Positions 48,379 to 57,885 are shown, counted from the first letter of the stretch. The stretch: 64,000 nt of DNA from JACMLX01 sp040384325 (GCA_040384325.1 JAZKJL010000006.1:124001-188000); one strand, 5' to 3'. The notes: generated from the sequence alone by a model not told the origin. Program-made: numbers and translations.

Positions 48379-49356
48379 ATGGCCCGTCTGCCGATCGCCG
48401 TCTACCACGAACATCCCGACTGGTTTCGCCCGCTGTTCCGTGAGCTCGAGCGGCGTGGCATCGCCTACGAGCGGCTGGATGCGGCGGCGCACCTGTTCGA
48501 TCCAGCCGAAACCACGGCGCCGTGGTCGCTGGTGTTCAATCGCGCCAGCCCGTCGGCATACCTGCGCAATCACGCACAGACGACCTTCCACACGCTGCAC
48601 TGGCTGCGGCACCTGGAGAGCATCGGCGTGCCGGTGGTGAATGGCGCTGACGCGTACGGCTACGAGTTGTCGAAGGCGACGCAACTCGACCTGCTGCGCG
48701 AACTCGGGCTGCCGTTTCCGCGTGCGCGCGTGATCAATCATCCGTCGCGTGCCGTGGAAGCGGCGCAGGGCTTTCGCTTTCCGGTGCTGGTGAAGGCGAA
48801 CATCGGCGGCAGTGGCGCCGGCATCGTGCGCTACGCGTCGGTCGAGGCGCTGGCGGATGCGGTGGCGGCCGGCACGGTGGACCTCGGCGTGGACAGCACG
48901 GCGCTGGTGCAGGAGTCGGCGCCGCTGCGCGACGGGCACATCACCCGCGTCGAGACGCTGGGTGGGAAGTACCTGTATGCGATCAACGTGTACCCGCCGC
49001 AGGATTCGTTCGACCTCTGCCCGGCTGACGCCTGCCAGACGACCACCGGCGTGGACCTGGTGCGCGGCGCCTGCGCGATCGATGCACCGAAGTCGGGGAT
49101 GCGGGTGGAGGCGGCCGAACCGCCGGCGCACATCATCCAGCAGGTGGAGCAGATCTCGCGCGCGGCGAACATCGACGTCGGCGGCATCGAGTACCTGGTC
49201 GATGATCGCGACGGGCAGCACTACTTCTACGACATCAACGCACTGTCGAACTTCGTCGCCGACGCGCCGAACGTGATCGGCTTCGACCCGTTCGTGAAGC
49301 TGGTGGACTATCTCGAGGCGCGGGTGGACGGTGCGCCGTCGCTGGTGACCACATGA
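48379..49356 (+). CDS. ATP-grasp ligase (RimK-like)
   Basis: 325 residues from ATG with GGGAG 7 nt upstream. The ATP-grasp fold is indicated by ATQLDLLRELGLPFPRARV (lid start), FPVLVKANIGGSGAGIVRY (nucleotide and glycine loop), TALVQESAPLR, GGIEYLVDD and YDINALSNF, with Asp/Asn metal ligands. The family joins a carboxylate to an amine or thiol using ATP. The closest form is RimK/cysteine-type ligases, substrate unknown. It overlaps the LLM monooxygenase gene by 4 bp. Confidence 0.85.
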   Translation: MARLPIAVYHEHPDWFRPLFRELERRGIAYERLDAAAHLFDPAETTAPWSLVFNRASPSAYLRNHAQTTFHTLHWLRHLESIGVPVVNGADAYGYELSKATQLDLLRELGLPFPRARVINHPSRAVEAAQGFRFPVLVKANIGGSGAGIVRYASVEALADAVAAGTVDLGVDSTALVQESAPLRDGHITRVETLGGKYLYAINVYPPQDSFDLCPADACQTTTGVDLVRGACAIDAPKSGMRVEAAEPPAHIIQQVEQISRAANIDVGGIEYLVDDRDGQHYFYDINALSNFVADAPNVIGFDPFVKLVDYLEARVDGAPSLVTT

Positions 49357-50408
49357 GGTACGGCTACTGGTTGCCGGTGTTCGGCGGATGGCTGCGCAAC
49401 GTGCCCGACGAGGGCATGGATGCAACCTGGCCGTACGTGCAGCGCCTCGCGCGGCGCAGCGAGGAGATCGGCTTCGACCTGACGCTGATCGCGGAGCTGT
49501 TCCTCAACGACATCAAGGGTGTGGCGGCGCCGGCGCTGGATGCCTGGTCCACGGCGGCGGCATTGGCGGCGGTGACCACGCGCCTCGAGCTGATGGTGGC
49601 GGTGCGTCCGACGTTCCACCACCCGGCCACGCTGGCCAAGCAGGCGGCGAACATCGATCACATCTCGAACGGGCGGCTGTCGCTGAACGTGGTGTCGAGC
49701 TGGTGGAAGGATGAGGCCCGTCGATACGGCGGCACCTTCGACCAGCACGACGATCGCTACGCACGCACCGCCGAGTGGCTCGACGTGCTGAAGGGGGCGT
49801 GGACGGAGAAGTCGATCAGCTATCACGGTCGCTACTACGACGTGGATGAACTGATCGTGGAGCCGAAGCCGGTGTCGAGCTGGTCACGTCCACACCCGGT
49901 GCTGTACGCCGGTGGCGAGTCGGAAGCGGGGAAGTCGTTGATCGCCTCGCAGTGCGATGCGTACGTGATGCACGGTGACCCGGTGGAGCGTGTGGCGCCG
50001 AAGGTGGCCGACATGCGTGCCCGTCGTGAGGCGGCCGGTGGACGTGCGATGCAGTTCGGCATGGCGGCCTACGCCATCGTGCGCGACACGGAGGCCGAGG
50101 CGCAGCGGGAGCTGGAGCGCATCACCAACGTGCAGCCCGGCTCACCGGGCTATCACAACTACCAGGACTGGATCGGCAACACGCAGCTGGAGCAGCAGGT
50201 GTCGCTGCACGACTACTCGGTCAGCAATCGCGGGCTGCGCGCAGGGCTGGTCGGGACGCCGGAACAGGTGGCGGATCGCATCCGCGCACTGGAGGCGGCA
50301 GGCGTGGGATTGCTGCTGCTGCAATGCAGTCCGCAGCTGGAAGAGATGGAGCGATTCGCCGAGCAGGTGATGCCGCTGGTGGGGCAGCCGGTGGTGGCCG
50401 GCCGCTGA
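49353..50408 (+). CDS. LLM-class flavin-dependent monooxygenase
   Basis: 351 residues, bacterial luciferase-like TIM barrel. MRYGYWLPVFGGWLRNV, IAELFLNDIKG, TTRLELMVAVRPTFHHPAT and NGRLSLNVVSSWWKDEAR are typical of the SsuD/alkanesulfonate and dimethylsulfone (SfnG-like) group, which uses FMNH2 and O2. No flavin reductase is adjacent. It is translationally coupled to the ATP-grasp gene and followed by an MHS transporter, implying a shared, uncharacterised organosulfur or peptide-like pathway. Confidence 0.88.
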   Translation: MRYGYWLPVFGGWLRNVPDEGMDATWPYVQRLARRSEEIGFDLTLIAELFLNDIKGVAAPALDAWSTAAALAAVTTRLELMVAVRPTFHHPATLAKQAANIDHISNGRLSLNVVSSWWKDEARRYGGTFDQHDDRYARTAEWLDVLKGAWTEKSISYHGRYYDVDELIVEPKPVSSWSRPHPVLYAGGESEAGKSLIASQCDAYVMHGDPVERVAPKVADMRARREAAGGRAMQFGMAAYAIVRDTEAEAQRELERITNVQPGSPGYHNYQDWIGNTQLEQQVSLHDYSVSNRGLRAGLVGTPEQVADRIRALEAAGVGLLLLQCSPQLEEMERFAEQVMPLVGQPVVAGR

Positions 50409-50475
50409 CCGCGCCGGGTGTGAGGCGATGGCGCGCACGCGCGCCGTCGGCCCCGCGCGCCGGATAGAATTGGGC

Positions 50476-51765
50476 ATGACATCTCCGGTCGTGCCCAGCG
50501 CCGCCCACCGCCTCCGCTCGATCCTTGGCGGGTCGGTGGGCAACCTCGTCGAGTGGTACGACTGGTACGCGTACTCGGCGTTCTCGCTCTACTTCGCAAA
50601 ATCGTTCTTCCCGCCGGCCGACCAGACGGTGCAGCTGCTGAATGCGGCGGCGGTGTTCGCGGTCGGCTTCCTCATGCGCCCCCTCGGCGGATGGCTGATG
50701 GGACGCTACGCCGACCGGCATGGGCGTCGCACCGCACTCACCGCCTCGGTGCTGCTGATGTGCGCCGGCTCGCTGCTGATCGCGATCACGCCGTCGTACG
50801 CCAGCATCGGCATCGCGGCACCGGCGCTGCTGATTTTCGCCCGCATGATGCAGGGCGTGAGCGTGGGCGGAGAGTACGGAGCCAGCGCCACCTACCTGAG
50901 CGAGATGGCGGGCCACCGCGACCGCGGCTTCTGGTCCAGTTTCCAGTACGTGACACTGATCATGGGCCAGTTGCTGGCGCTGGGTGTGCTGCTGGTGCTG
51001 CAGCGGACGATGAGCGTGGCGGCGCTGGAAGCGTGGGGCTGGCGGATCCCGTTCGTGATCGGTGCCGCCTGCGCACTGGTGGCGGTGGTGTTGCGACGCG
51101 GCATCGCCGAGACGGCGGCGTTCACCAAGACCCTCTCACCCGGCGAAACGCGCGCGTCGGCATTGGCCGGCCTGCTGGCGCATCCGCGCTCGGTGGCGAC
51201 GGTGTTCGGGCTCACCGCCGGAGGCACCGTCGCCTTCTACACCTTCACCACCTACGCCCAGAAATTCCTCGTCAACACCGCCGGATTCACCAAGGCCGAT
51301 GCGACGCTCGTCTCGGCGGCGTCGCTGGCGATCTTCATGTGTGTGCAGCCTTTGGTGGGCGCGATCTCCGATCGAATTGGACGGCGCCCGGTGCTGATGG
51401 CGTTCGGTGTGGTGGGCACACTCGGCACGCTGCCGCTGCTCACCGCCCTTTCCACCGCGGGCTCGATCACCACCGCGCTGCTGCTGCTCACGCTCGCCCT
51501 GCTGGTCGTCAGCGGCTACACCGCCATCAACGCGGTGGTGAAGGCGGAGCTGTTTCCCACCAACGTGCGTGCGCTGGGCGTCGCGTTTCCGTACGCGATC
51601 GCGGTCTCGATCTTCGGCGGCACGGCGGAGTACCTGGCGCTCTGGTTCAAGAACATGGGTCACGAGTCGTGGTTCTACTGGTACGTGACCACCTGCATCG
51701 CGGCCAGCCTGGTGGTCTACGCCACGATGCCCGAGACGCGCCACAGCAAGGTCATGGAAGACTGA
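50476..51765 (+). CDS. MFS transporter, metabolite:H+ symporter (MHS) type
   Basis: 429 residues with about 12 helices. The family start GGSVGNLVEWYDWYAYSAFS, the loop 2-3 motif GRYADRHGRRTAL and MQGVSVGGEYGAS mark the MHS family (KgtP, ProP, ShiA). These import organic acids, betaines or similar compounds with protons. The substrate may be that of the neighbouring LLM/ATP-grasp pair. It lies 67 bp after the LLM stop. Confidence 0.9.
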   Translation: MTSPVVPSAAHRLRSILGGSVGNLVEWYDWYAYSAFSLYFAKSFFPPADQTVQLLNAAAVFAVGFLMRPLGGWLMGRYADRHGRRTALTASVLLMCAGSLLIAITPSYASIGIAAPALLIFARMMQGVSVGGEYGASATYLSEMAGHRDRGFWSSFQYVTLIMGQLLALGVLLVLQRTMSVAALEAWGWRIPFVIGAACALVAVVLRRGIAETAAFTKTLSPGETRASALAGLLAHPRSVATVFGLTAGGTVAFYTFTTYAQKFLVNTAGFTKADATLVSAASLAIFMCVQPLVGAISDRIGRRPVLMAFGVVGTLGTLPLLTALSTAGSITTALLLLTLALLVVSGYTAINAVVKAELFPTNVRALGVAFPYAIAVSIFGGTAEYLALWFKNMGHESWFYWYVTTCIAASLVVYATMPETRHSKVMED

Positions 51766-51978
51766 CCGGCGCCCCGCGTCCGCGTCCGACGGCATGCCGG
51801 GGCCGCAGGCCACTCCGACCGACTCGCAGCTGTCAATTGAGAATCCAGAATCGCTGCTCCCGGCCGTTAACAATCCGGAAGCCAGCTCGTCTGTAGGCGT
51901 GTTCACCCCATCGCCACTTTCCACCACATGGAAGACGGCTGGGGAATCGCACGACAGACCTCAATTCACAGGAATTCC

Positions 51979-52806
51979 ATGCGTACTGCGATGATGCACC
52001 GCGCCCTGATGCTTCTTGGCGTCGCCGGACTGGCCGCCTGCAGTGACAGCACCGGTGGCAGCGCCACCGGCACCGTGTCCGTTCGCCTCACCGATGCGCC
52101 GATCGACAACGTGCAGTCGGCGACGGTCTGGATCTCGAAGGTGTACCTCGTCGGTGCGGCGGATGACGAGAACAGCCGCGTGACCATCTCGGAGGACAAG
52201 GTCGAGTACAACCTCCTCTCGCTGCAGAACGGCGTGACGGCATCGCTCGGCTCGGCCGAGATCCCCGTCGGCAGCTACGCACAGCTGCGACTGGTGGTGG
52301 ATTCGGCGAAGATCGTGCTCAAGGCGCCGCTGACCTTCGCGGACGGTAGTTCGTCTCGCACGCTGTTCGTGCCGAGTGGGTCACAGAGCGGCTTGAAGGT
52401 GAACTTCGCGGTGCCGGTGCAGGTGACGCCGGGCCAGACGGTGCTGGTGGCGGACTTCGACGTGTCGCGCAGCTTCGTGTTCACCGGCCCGTCCGGCGCA
52501 CCGACTGGCGCGCAGTTCAAGCCGGTGATCCACGCCACGGTGCAGAACGTGGCCGCATCGATCGCCGGAACGGTCACGCCCGCGTCGGAGAAGGCCGGCC
52601 TGGCTGCGGTGAGCGTGGTGTCGGGTGACACCGTGGCCACCGCGCTGGCGGATCCGGCAACGGGCGCCTACAAGCTCTGGTACCTGCCACCCGGCACCTA
52701 CAACGTGCTCGCCAAGGGCACCGTGGAAGGCTCGGTATTCACGGCGACGAAGGCGAACGTGGTGGTGGGACCGTCGCAGGACCTGACGGGTGTGAACCTG
52801 CCGTAA
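51979..52806 (+). CDS. DUF4382-domain lipoprotein
   Basis: 275 residues with a lipobox (LGVAGLAACSDS). The DUF4382 domain follows: GTVSVRLTDAPIDNVQSATV, then YNLLSLQNG and IPVGSYAQLRLVVDSA. A C-terminal carboxypeptidase-regulatory/SdrD-like beta domain (IAGTVTPASEKAGLAAVSVV, YKLWYLPPGTYNV) ends it. The family is common in secreted proteins of Bacteroidetes-like bacteria and binds unknown ligands. Followed by strong paired terminators. Confidence 0.85.
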   Translation: MRTAMMHRALMLLGVAGLAACSDSTGGSATGTVSVRLTDAPIDNVQSATVWISKVYLVGAADDENSRVTISEDKVEYNLLSLQNGVTASLGSAEIPVGSYAQLRLVVDSAKIVLKAPLTFADGSSSRTLFVPSGSQSGLKVNFAVPVQVTPGQTVLVADFDVSRSFVFTGPSGAPTGAQFKPVIHATVQNVAASIAGTVTPASEKAGLAAVSVVSGDTVATALADPATGAYKLWYLPPGTYNVLAKGTVEGSVFTATKANVVVGPSQDLTGVNLP

Positions 52807-52814
52807 GCGATACG

Positions 52815-52855
52815 CGCATGCGGCGCGTGTCCAGGACCGACACGCGCCGCATGCG
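52815..52855. terminator. Hairpin terminator 1 between convergent genes
   Basis: A perfect 16-bp stem starting CGCATGCGGCGCGTGT with a 9-nt loop. No T-tract. It lies 9 bp after the DUF4382 stop. Confidence 0.65.
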
Positions 52856-52869
52856 TGGCAGCGACAAGG

Positions 52870-52910
52870 AAACGCGGGCCGACCTGGATGATCCGGGTCG
52901 GCCCGCGTTT
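52870..52910. terminator. Hairpin terminator 2, bidirectional
   Basis: A perfect 15-bp stem (AAACGCGGGCCGACC / GGTCGGCCCGCGTTT). A and T ends make it a bidirectional terminator for the DUF4382 gene and the convergent protease. Confidence 0.8.
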
Positions 52911-52979
52911 CGTCATGGATCACCTGCACATCGCTCGTGCAACCATCGCGAGAGACGCCTCTGCGTCACCCGCGCCGTA

Positions 52980-54191
52980 TCAATAGTTCGTGAACAGCAA
53001 CCGGTTCGGCGACTTGCGGCCGGCGCTGGTCACGACACCGGCGGTGGCGTTGCTCACCAGCGCATCACGAACCGCGGACGGCGCCGTATTGCCGTTGGCG
53101 TGCAGGTACAGCGCGACCACTCCCGCCACGTGCGGCGACGCCATCGAGGTGCCGCTGATCGTGGCGGTGGCGCTGTTGCTGCCGATCCATGCGCTCTGGA
53201 TGCTGGAACCGGGCGCGAAGATGTCGAGGCAGTTGCCGTAGTTCGAGTAGCTGGCGCGGGCGTCGGTCGACGTGGTGGCGCCGACGGTGATCGCCGATGC
53301 CGTGCGCGCCGGTGAGAACTGGCACGCATCGCGGTTGCTGTTGCCGGCCGCGACGGCGAACGTCACGCCGCTGCTGATCGCGCTCGCCACCGCATTGTCG
53401 AGCGCCGAGGAGGCGCCGCCACCGAGCGACATGTTGGCCACCGCCGGTCGCGCCAACTGTGCGCGCACCCAGTCCACGCCCGCGATCACACCGGCGTTGC
53501 TGCCGCTGCCACTGCAGTTCAGCACGCGTACGGCCTTCAGCTGCACGGCCTTGGCGACGCCGTACGCGGTGCCGCCGACGGTGCCTGCCACGTGTGTGCC
53601 GTGCCCGTGACAATCGGTGGCGCTGCCACCAAGCGTCACCGCATCGTAGCCGGTCGTGGCGCGGCCGCCGAAGTCGCTGTGTGTGAGGTTGATGCCGGTA
53701 TCGATGATGTACGCCGTCACGCCTGAACCGGTGGCGGTGTAGGTGAAGTCCATGCCACTCACGCGCGTCCGTTCATCGATGCGGTCGAGGCCCCAGGGCG
53801 CGTTGTTCTGCGTCGCGTCCGCGTGCACCAACTGATCCTGCTCCACGTACGCCACCTCGGGATCGCGGGCCATGGCGCGTGCGTCGTCCTCGCTCATCGC
53901 GGCGGAGAATCCACGCAACGCGGCGCCGTAGACGAATCCGACCTTGGCCGCGCGTCGGGCAGCGATGCGTTCGGCCACGGCGCGCAACGCGTCATTGCTG
54001 CGTCCACGGGCGGCCGCGACCTCGGGAGCGTCATCGCGCAGCACGACGATGTACTGCCCCGGAATCGGTTCGGCGCCGTCGCCGGTGGCGAGGCGGAGCG
54101 ACGTCGCCTCGGGGGCGGACACGGCCGGCGCATCGGGGGCGCAGGCCGCGAGCACGGGAAGGGTGAGCAGGGCGATCCAGCGACGTTCCAT
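52980..54191 (-). CDS. Secreted subtilisin-like serine protease (S8, proteinase K-like)
   Basis: 403 residues with a lipoprotein-like signal (LLTLPVLAAC), an I9 inhibitor propeptide (YIVVLRDDAPEV... about 47-120) and a subtilase domain. The triad is D164 (YIIDTGIN), H197 (GHGTHVAG) and S349 (GTSMASPHVAG). The oxyanion Asn is in AAGNSNRD. Cys pairs fit the proteinase K group. It should be an extracellular or surface endopeptidase, autoprocessed. An upstream extension to 54245 adds 18 residues before the signal and is not preferred. Confidence 0.92.
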   Translation of the reverse strand: MERRWIALLTLPVLAACAPDAPAVSAPEATSLRLATGDGAEPIPGQYIVVLRDDAPEVAAARGRSNDALRAVAERIAARRAAKVGFVYGAALRGFSAAMSEDDARAMARDPEVAYVEQDQLVHADATQNNAPWGLDRIDERTRVSGMDFTYTATGSGVTAYIIDTGINLTHSDFGGRATTGYDAVTLGGSATDCHGHGTHVAGTVGGTAYGVAKAVQLKAVRVLNCSGSGSNAGVIAGVDWVRAQLARPAVANMSLGGGASSALDNAVASAISSGVTFAVAAGNSNRDACQFSPARTASAITVGATTSTDARASYSNYGNCLDIFAPGSSIQSAWIGSNSATATISGTSMASPHVAGVVALYLHANGNTAPSAVRDALVSNATAGVVTSAGRKSPNRLLFTNY

Positions 54192-54386
54192 GGGAGTGCT
54201 CCGGCGGGAGTCAACGGACGTGCAGGGAGTCTGGTCTGGCGCCAACGATGCCGAGCGGCGACCGCGCTGGCCAGTGCCGCGCCGCGATCAGGTGCGCCCG
54301 AATGGCCCGCAAGAGCCATTCCCCAGCCGGGGTCGCTGGTGACGTCGCGCCGGGTCGGCTCCTCAGGGCGAGGGGTACATTGGGCC

Positions 54387-57044
54387 ATGCGTGAAATTCG
54401 CGACCGGTACCTCCCGCCCGACCCCGACGCCTTCCGGGCCGCCCGCCCCGCCCGTGGCCGCGTCATCATCATCGCCCCCACCCGGGCTGCCTGCGAGACC
54501 ATCGAGCTCGCGTTCACGCTCAACCTCCAGACCTATCTGGAGGTGAACCACGGCGCGCGGCTGCGCGAACTGGCGGCGAGCGGGCACGGCTTCGGCATCG
54601 TGGCCGGCACCGGCACCGGCAAGACCCTCGCGGTCCGTCCGATCGCGGAGACGATCCTCGGCGAGCCGCTCCGCGTCGGGGTGATCAACCGCGAACGCGA
54701 GGCGACGCCAGAGACGCCGCAGTGGAACGTGATCATCGTCACCACCGGCATCGCTCGCCGGTGGTTCCAGGACGGTGACATCGACGAACACGACACGGTG
54801 GTGGTGGACGAGATCCACCAGACGTCGGCCGAGCTCGAACTCTGCCTCGCGCTCGGCAAGCGGGCGCGGTGCCGCTTCATCTGGCTCTCGGCCACCGTCG
54901 ATCCGTCGTTCTACTCGCAGTACCTCGAGAGCGGCGCCGTGCTGGAGGTGTACAGCTTCGACGAGGCGAAGAAGGCCAAGGTGGAAGTGCTGTCACGCAG
55001 CCCGGCCGACTTCCTCGACGACAAGTTCCTGAAGAAGGTGATCGCCGAGCGGCGGGGCGTCGCGATGTTCCTGCCGACGCGTGCGGGCACCGAAGATGCC
55101 GCGCGCCACGTGCAGGAGAGTTATCCGAAGATCCACGCGCAGCATTATCACGGCGGTGAGCCGATCCGCGTGATCCGTCAGTACCTCGACGAGGGTGGCG
55201 TGGCAAAGCCGTTCTTCCTCTCGATGACGGCTGCCGGCCAGAGTGCGATCACGGTGCAGGGACTCGACACCGTGATCATCGACGACACGCGCTTCACCAA
55301 CATGGTGGACAAGGGGCGCAACGTGCTGACGCGCGTGCACCTCGGTGCCAACGAATTGTTGCAGATGGCGGGACGCGTGCACGGTCGCGTGGCCGGTGGG
55401 CGGGTGTTCATCCTGTCCGACCGACGCATCCCGTTCGAGTCGCTGAAGCCGGAGTTGCCGGAGTTCCAGCTCGCCGGCGACAGCGAGCGCGTGGCGCTGA
55501 CCTGCGCCGCGATCGGCGTGCGTGCCGACGATCTCGAGTTGCCGGTGCCGCTCGACAAGATCGCGTACCGGCGCGCCGTCGCCTTGCTGGAATCGCGCAA
55601 CATCGTCGCCAACGGCCGCCTCACCGACTACGGCCGGCAGGTGGAGAAGATGCCGGTGGAACGGCCATGGGCCGAGCTGCTGGTGAACAGCGACGACGAC
55701 CTGGTGCCGTTCGTGGCGGTGATGAGTGGCGTGGAAAGCCTGCATCGCATGACGCGCGAGGATCGCAACCTGGACAGCATGCTGATTCCGGGCAGCGACC
55801 ACCTCACGGCCTACAACGTGTACGCCGAGGCGTTCACGAAGTACGGCTACGTGGGCAGCGTGTTCGGGTTGCCGCGGCAGCTCTTCCACGACGAGATCGC
55901 CGAGTGGGCCGAGGTGAAGGGCGTGCTGGTGAAGTCGCTGGAGGATGCGGCGCTGGCGATGGCGAGTGTGTATCGCGCCCTCAACGCGCCGCTCCCCACC
56001 GCGTTGCCGAAGGCGAGCGAAGCGACGCGTGCCCGCTTCAGCGACCTGGTGGCGCAGGTGATGCCGTTCGACCTCGTGATCGACGAGCAGACGGCGTGGG
56101 GTGAGTCGGCACGCGTCGGCAAGACGAGCGTGTGCGGCAGCTGGGGCGCGGTGGCGGGGACGTTGCGCTTCTTCGCCGATCGCATGGGCATCCCGCGCGC
56201 CTCGATCGAGGGGACGCAGCTCACGCCGGCGCTGATCCGGAAGTACGCCACCTACGGCGAGAGCTCGCTGGCGTACGATCCGAATCGCAAGCAGGGCGCG
56301 CTGGTCCGAACGCGCCGCGTCACATACGGCGGCTTCGAACTCGAACGCGAGACGGAGATCATCACCGACTTCGCGGACGAACACGCGAGTGCGGCGCGCG
56401 ACGTCCTGGCGGAGGCGTTCGCGACCGAGCGGATGCGACATCCGGCGGTGGATCGCAACCGCCCGATGATCGCCGAGGCGCGCGAGGTGTGGCGTCGCAG
56501 TGGTGGCGTGACGCGACGCGTCTCGCAGGCCGACGTGGCGGCGTGGTATCGCGAGCGACTCGACACGGTGGAGTCGGTGCCGGACCTCAAGCACCAGCAG
56601 CTGCGCATGTCATGGGACGACTGGATCACGCCCGAGGAGCGCGCACGCTACGACGACCTGCCGCACCAGGTGACGGTGCGTGACCGCCAGGTGCCGATCG
56701 AATACGACGTGGAGGAGCGCGACGACGGCTCGCACTACGGCGTGGCGCGGCTGCGCCTGCCGGAGAAGCTGGCGCGCACGGTGGTGGCGGAGGAGCTGCC
56801 GCCGTTCGATCGACCGTACCGATTCGTGGTGGCGCGCGGGCAGCGTGGCTCGGCACGCGGTCGCACGCTGGACGAGCTGCAGGAGGCGCTCGATGCGCCG
56901 TGGATGCCCGACGAACTGGCGTCGATCGGCGACCAGTACGGATCGCGCAGGGGTGGCCGTGAGCGTTCGCGCGAGGAGTACCAGCGCGGCAAGGAACGGC
57001 GCTCGGTGATTCCGCCGAAGAAGCGCGGTCGCAAGGGACGCTGA
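54387..57044 (+). CDS. DExH-box helicase, HrpA/HrpB-like but divergent
   Basis: 885 residues from ATG with AGGGG upstream. Motif I GTGTGKT (74-80), motif II DEIH (141-144), motif III SAT (168-170) and a motif VI of QMAGRVHGR (326-334), one residue longer than the usual QRxGRxGR. N-terminal RGRVIIIAPTRAACE precedes motif I, unlike standard HrpB. The C-terminal half (HQVTVRDRQVPIEYDV, YGVARLRLPEKL) recalls the HrpA/B C-terminal domains, and a basic tail (RSVIPPKKRGRKGR) may bind RNA. Substrate unknown; RNA helicase by family. Confidence 0.8.
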   Translation: MREIRDRYLPPDPDAFRAARPARGRVIIIAPTRAACETIELAFTLNLQTYLEVNHGARLRELAASGHGFGIVAGTGTGKTLAVRPIAETILGEPLRVGVINREREATPETPQWNVIIVTTGIARRWFQDGDIDEHDTVVVDEIHQTSAELELCLALGKRARCRFIWLSATVDPSFYSQYLESGAVLEVYSFDEAKKAKVEVLSRSPADFLDDKFLKKVIAERRGVAMFLPTRAGTEDAARHVQESYPKIHAQHYHGGEPIRVIRQYLDEGGVAKPFFLSMTAAGQSAITVQGLDTVIIDDTRFTNMVDKGRNVLTRVHLGANELLQMAGRVHGRVAGGRVFILSDRRIPFESLKPELPEFQLAGDSERVALTCAAIGVRADDLELPVPLDKIAYRRAVALLESRNIVANGRLTDYGRQVEKMPVERPWAELLVNSDDDLVPFVAVMSGVESLHRMTREDRNLDSMLIPGSDHLTAYNVYAEAFTKYGYVGSVFGLPRQLFHDEIAEWAEVKGVLVKSLEDAALAMASVYRALNAPLPTALPKASEATRARFSDLVAQVMPFDLVIDEQTAWGESARVGKTSVCGSWGAVAGTLRFFADRMGIPRASIEGTQLTPALIRKYATYGESSLAYDPNRKQGALVRTRRVTYGGFELERETEIITDFADEHASAARDVLAEAFATERMRHPAVDRNRPMIAEAREVWRRSGGVTRRVSQADVAAWYRERLDTVESVPDLKHQQLRMSWDDWITPEERARYDDLPHQVTVRDRQVPIEYDVEERDDGSHYGVARLRLPEKLARTVVAEELPPFDRPYRFVVARGQRGSARGRTLDELQEALDAPWMPDELASIGDQYGSRRGGRERSREEYQRGKERRSVIPPKKRGRKGR

Positions 57045-57070
57045 GGCGCCTTCGAGAGCCTTGCGCTGGC

Positions 57071-57087
57071 GGTCCTGTCGTAGGACC
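57071..57087. promoter_or_regulatory. GGTCCT-N5-AGGACC dyad upstream of the TetR gene
   Basis: A perfect 6-bp dyad with AGGACC also seen in the site at 57206. It may be a second operator for the same repressor, or part of a terminator for the helicase gene. Confidence 0.35.
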
Positions 57088-57205
57088 GCTCAGTACTAGC
57101 GCGCGTCCAGAAAACGATCAAATCTCATCACTCGACGGTCCGATTCGTAGTGCTAACCATATGTAATTCAATGCGTTAAGGAAATTTCTGCGGCGACCTT
57201 GCGGT

Positions 57206-57223
57206 TAGGACCAACCAGTCCTA
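57206..57223 (+). promoter_or_regulatory. TetR-type operator within its promoter spacer
   Basis: TAGGAC-CAACCA-GTCCTA is a perfect 6-bp dyad. It fills most of a 17-nt spacer between TTGCGG (57199) and TACTTT (57222), and ends 11 bp before the GTG start, so bound repressor would block RNA polymerase directly. The site is of the common NemR/TetR type. Confidence 0.55.
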
Positions 57224-57234
57224 CTTTCCCCTCC

Positions 57235-57885
57235 GTGAATACCCGCCGCGCCCAGATCCTCGATGCAGCCGCCGTCCTCATCGGACGGCAGGGCTACTCC
57301 GCGACATCCATCGATGACGTGATCCGCGAGTCACGGCTGAGTGGCAAGAGCCACTTCTACCACTACTTCCGCAGCAAGGAAGAACTGGGGTTCGAGGTGC
57401 TCGACCGGCAGTTCGAGCGTTTCGCCGAGCGTGGCCTGGCGATCCTGCGCGAGCCGATGATCGACCCGCTCGAGCGCCTCCACCTGTTCATCGATTCACT
57501 GGTGGCGGCGCATGCCGAGCGTGGCTGCCATGGCGGGTCGCCGTTCGGCACGCTGGCGGCCGAGATGGCTGACGCACACGAAGGATTCCGGGTGCGCATC
57601 GCGCAGGTATTCGTGCGCTGGGCCAGCCAGATCCAGTCGCTGCTGTGGGAAGCGCGCCCGCAGCTGCAGGACGACGTGGATGCGGTGCGGCTGTCGCGCT
57701 TCATCATCGCGGCGCTGGAAGGTGGGCTGATGATGTCGCGCGTGAAGCGTGACATCGCCGTCATGGAGGGGATCGCGTTCGACCTCAAGCGATTCATCGC
57801 GTCACATGTCCGTGAGCCGGCGCGCGAGTGGTCGCGTGCGGCGGCACCGCCTGCATCCAAGTCTGGAGCGCTGGCGAATGCATGA
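57235..57885 (+). CDS. TetR/AcrR-family transcriptional regulator
   Basis: 216 residues from GTG. N-terminal HTH about 4-50 (TRRAQILDAAAVLIGRQGYS, then GKSHFYHYFRSKEELGFEVL). The ligand domain follows with C-x(~3) in ERGCHGGSPFG, which recalls NemR-like thiol sensing. Autorepression through the operator at 57206 is likely. No divergent target gene; the next gene is an ECF sigma factor 73 bp downstream. Confidence 0.88.
   Translation: MNTRRAQILDAAAVLIGRQGYSATSIDDVIRESRLSGKSHFYHYFRSKEELGFEVLDRQFERFAERGLAILREPMIDPLERLHLFIDSLVAAHAERGCHGGSPFGTLAAEMADAHEGFRVRIAQVFVRWASQIQSLLWEARPQLQDDVDAVRLSRFIIAALEGGLMMSRVKRDIAVMEGIAFDLKRFIASHVREPAREWSRAAAPPASKSGALANA

Noticed and set aside
53823..54386. 188-codon extension before the DExH helicase
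   Set aside because: It is opposite the protease N-terminus and reads His/Arg/Gly-rich. The ATG at 54387 has a Shine-Dalgarno-like AGGGG.
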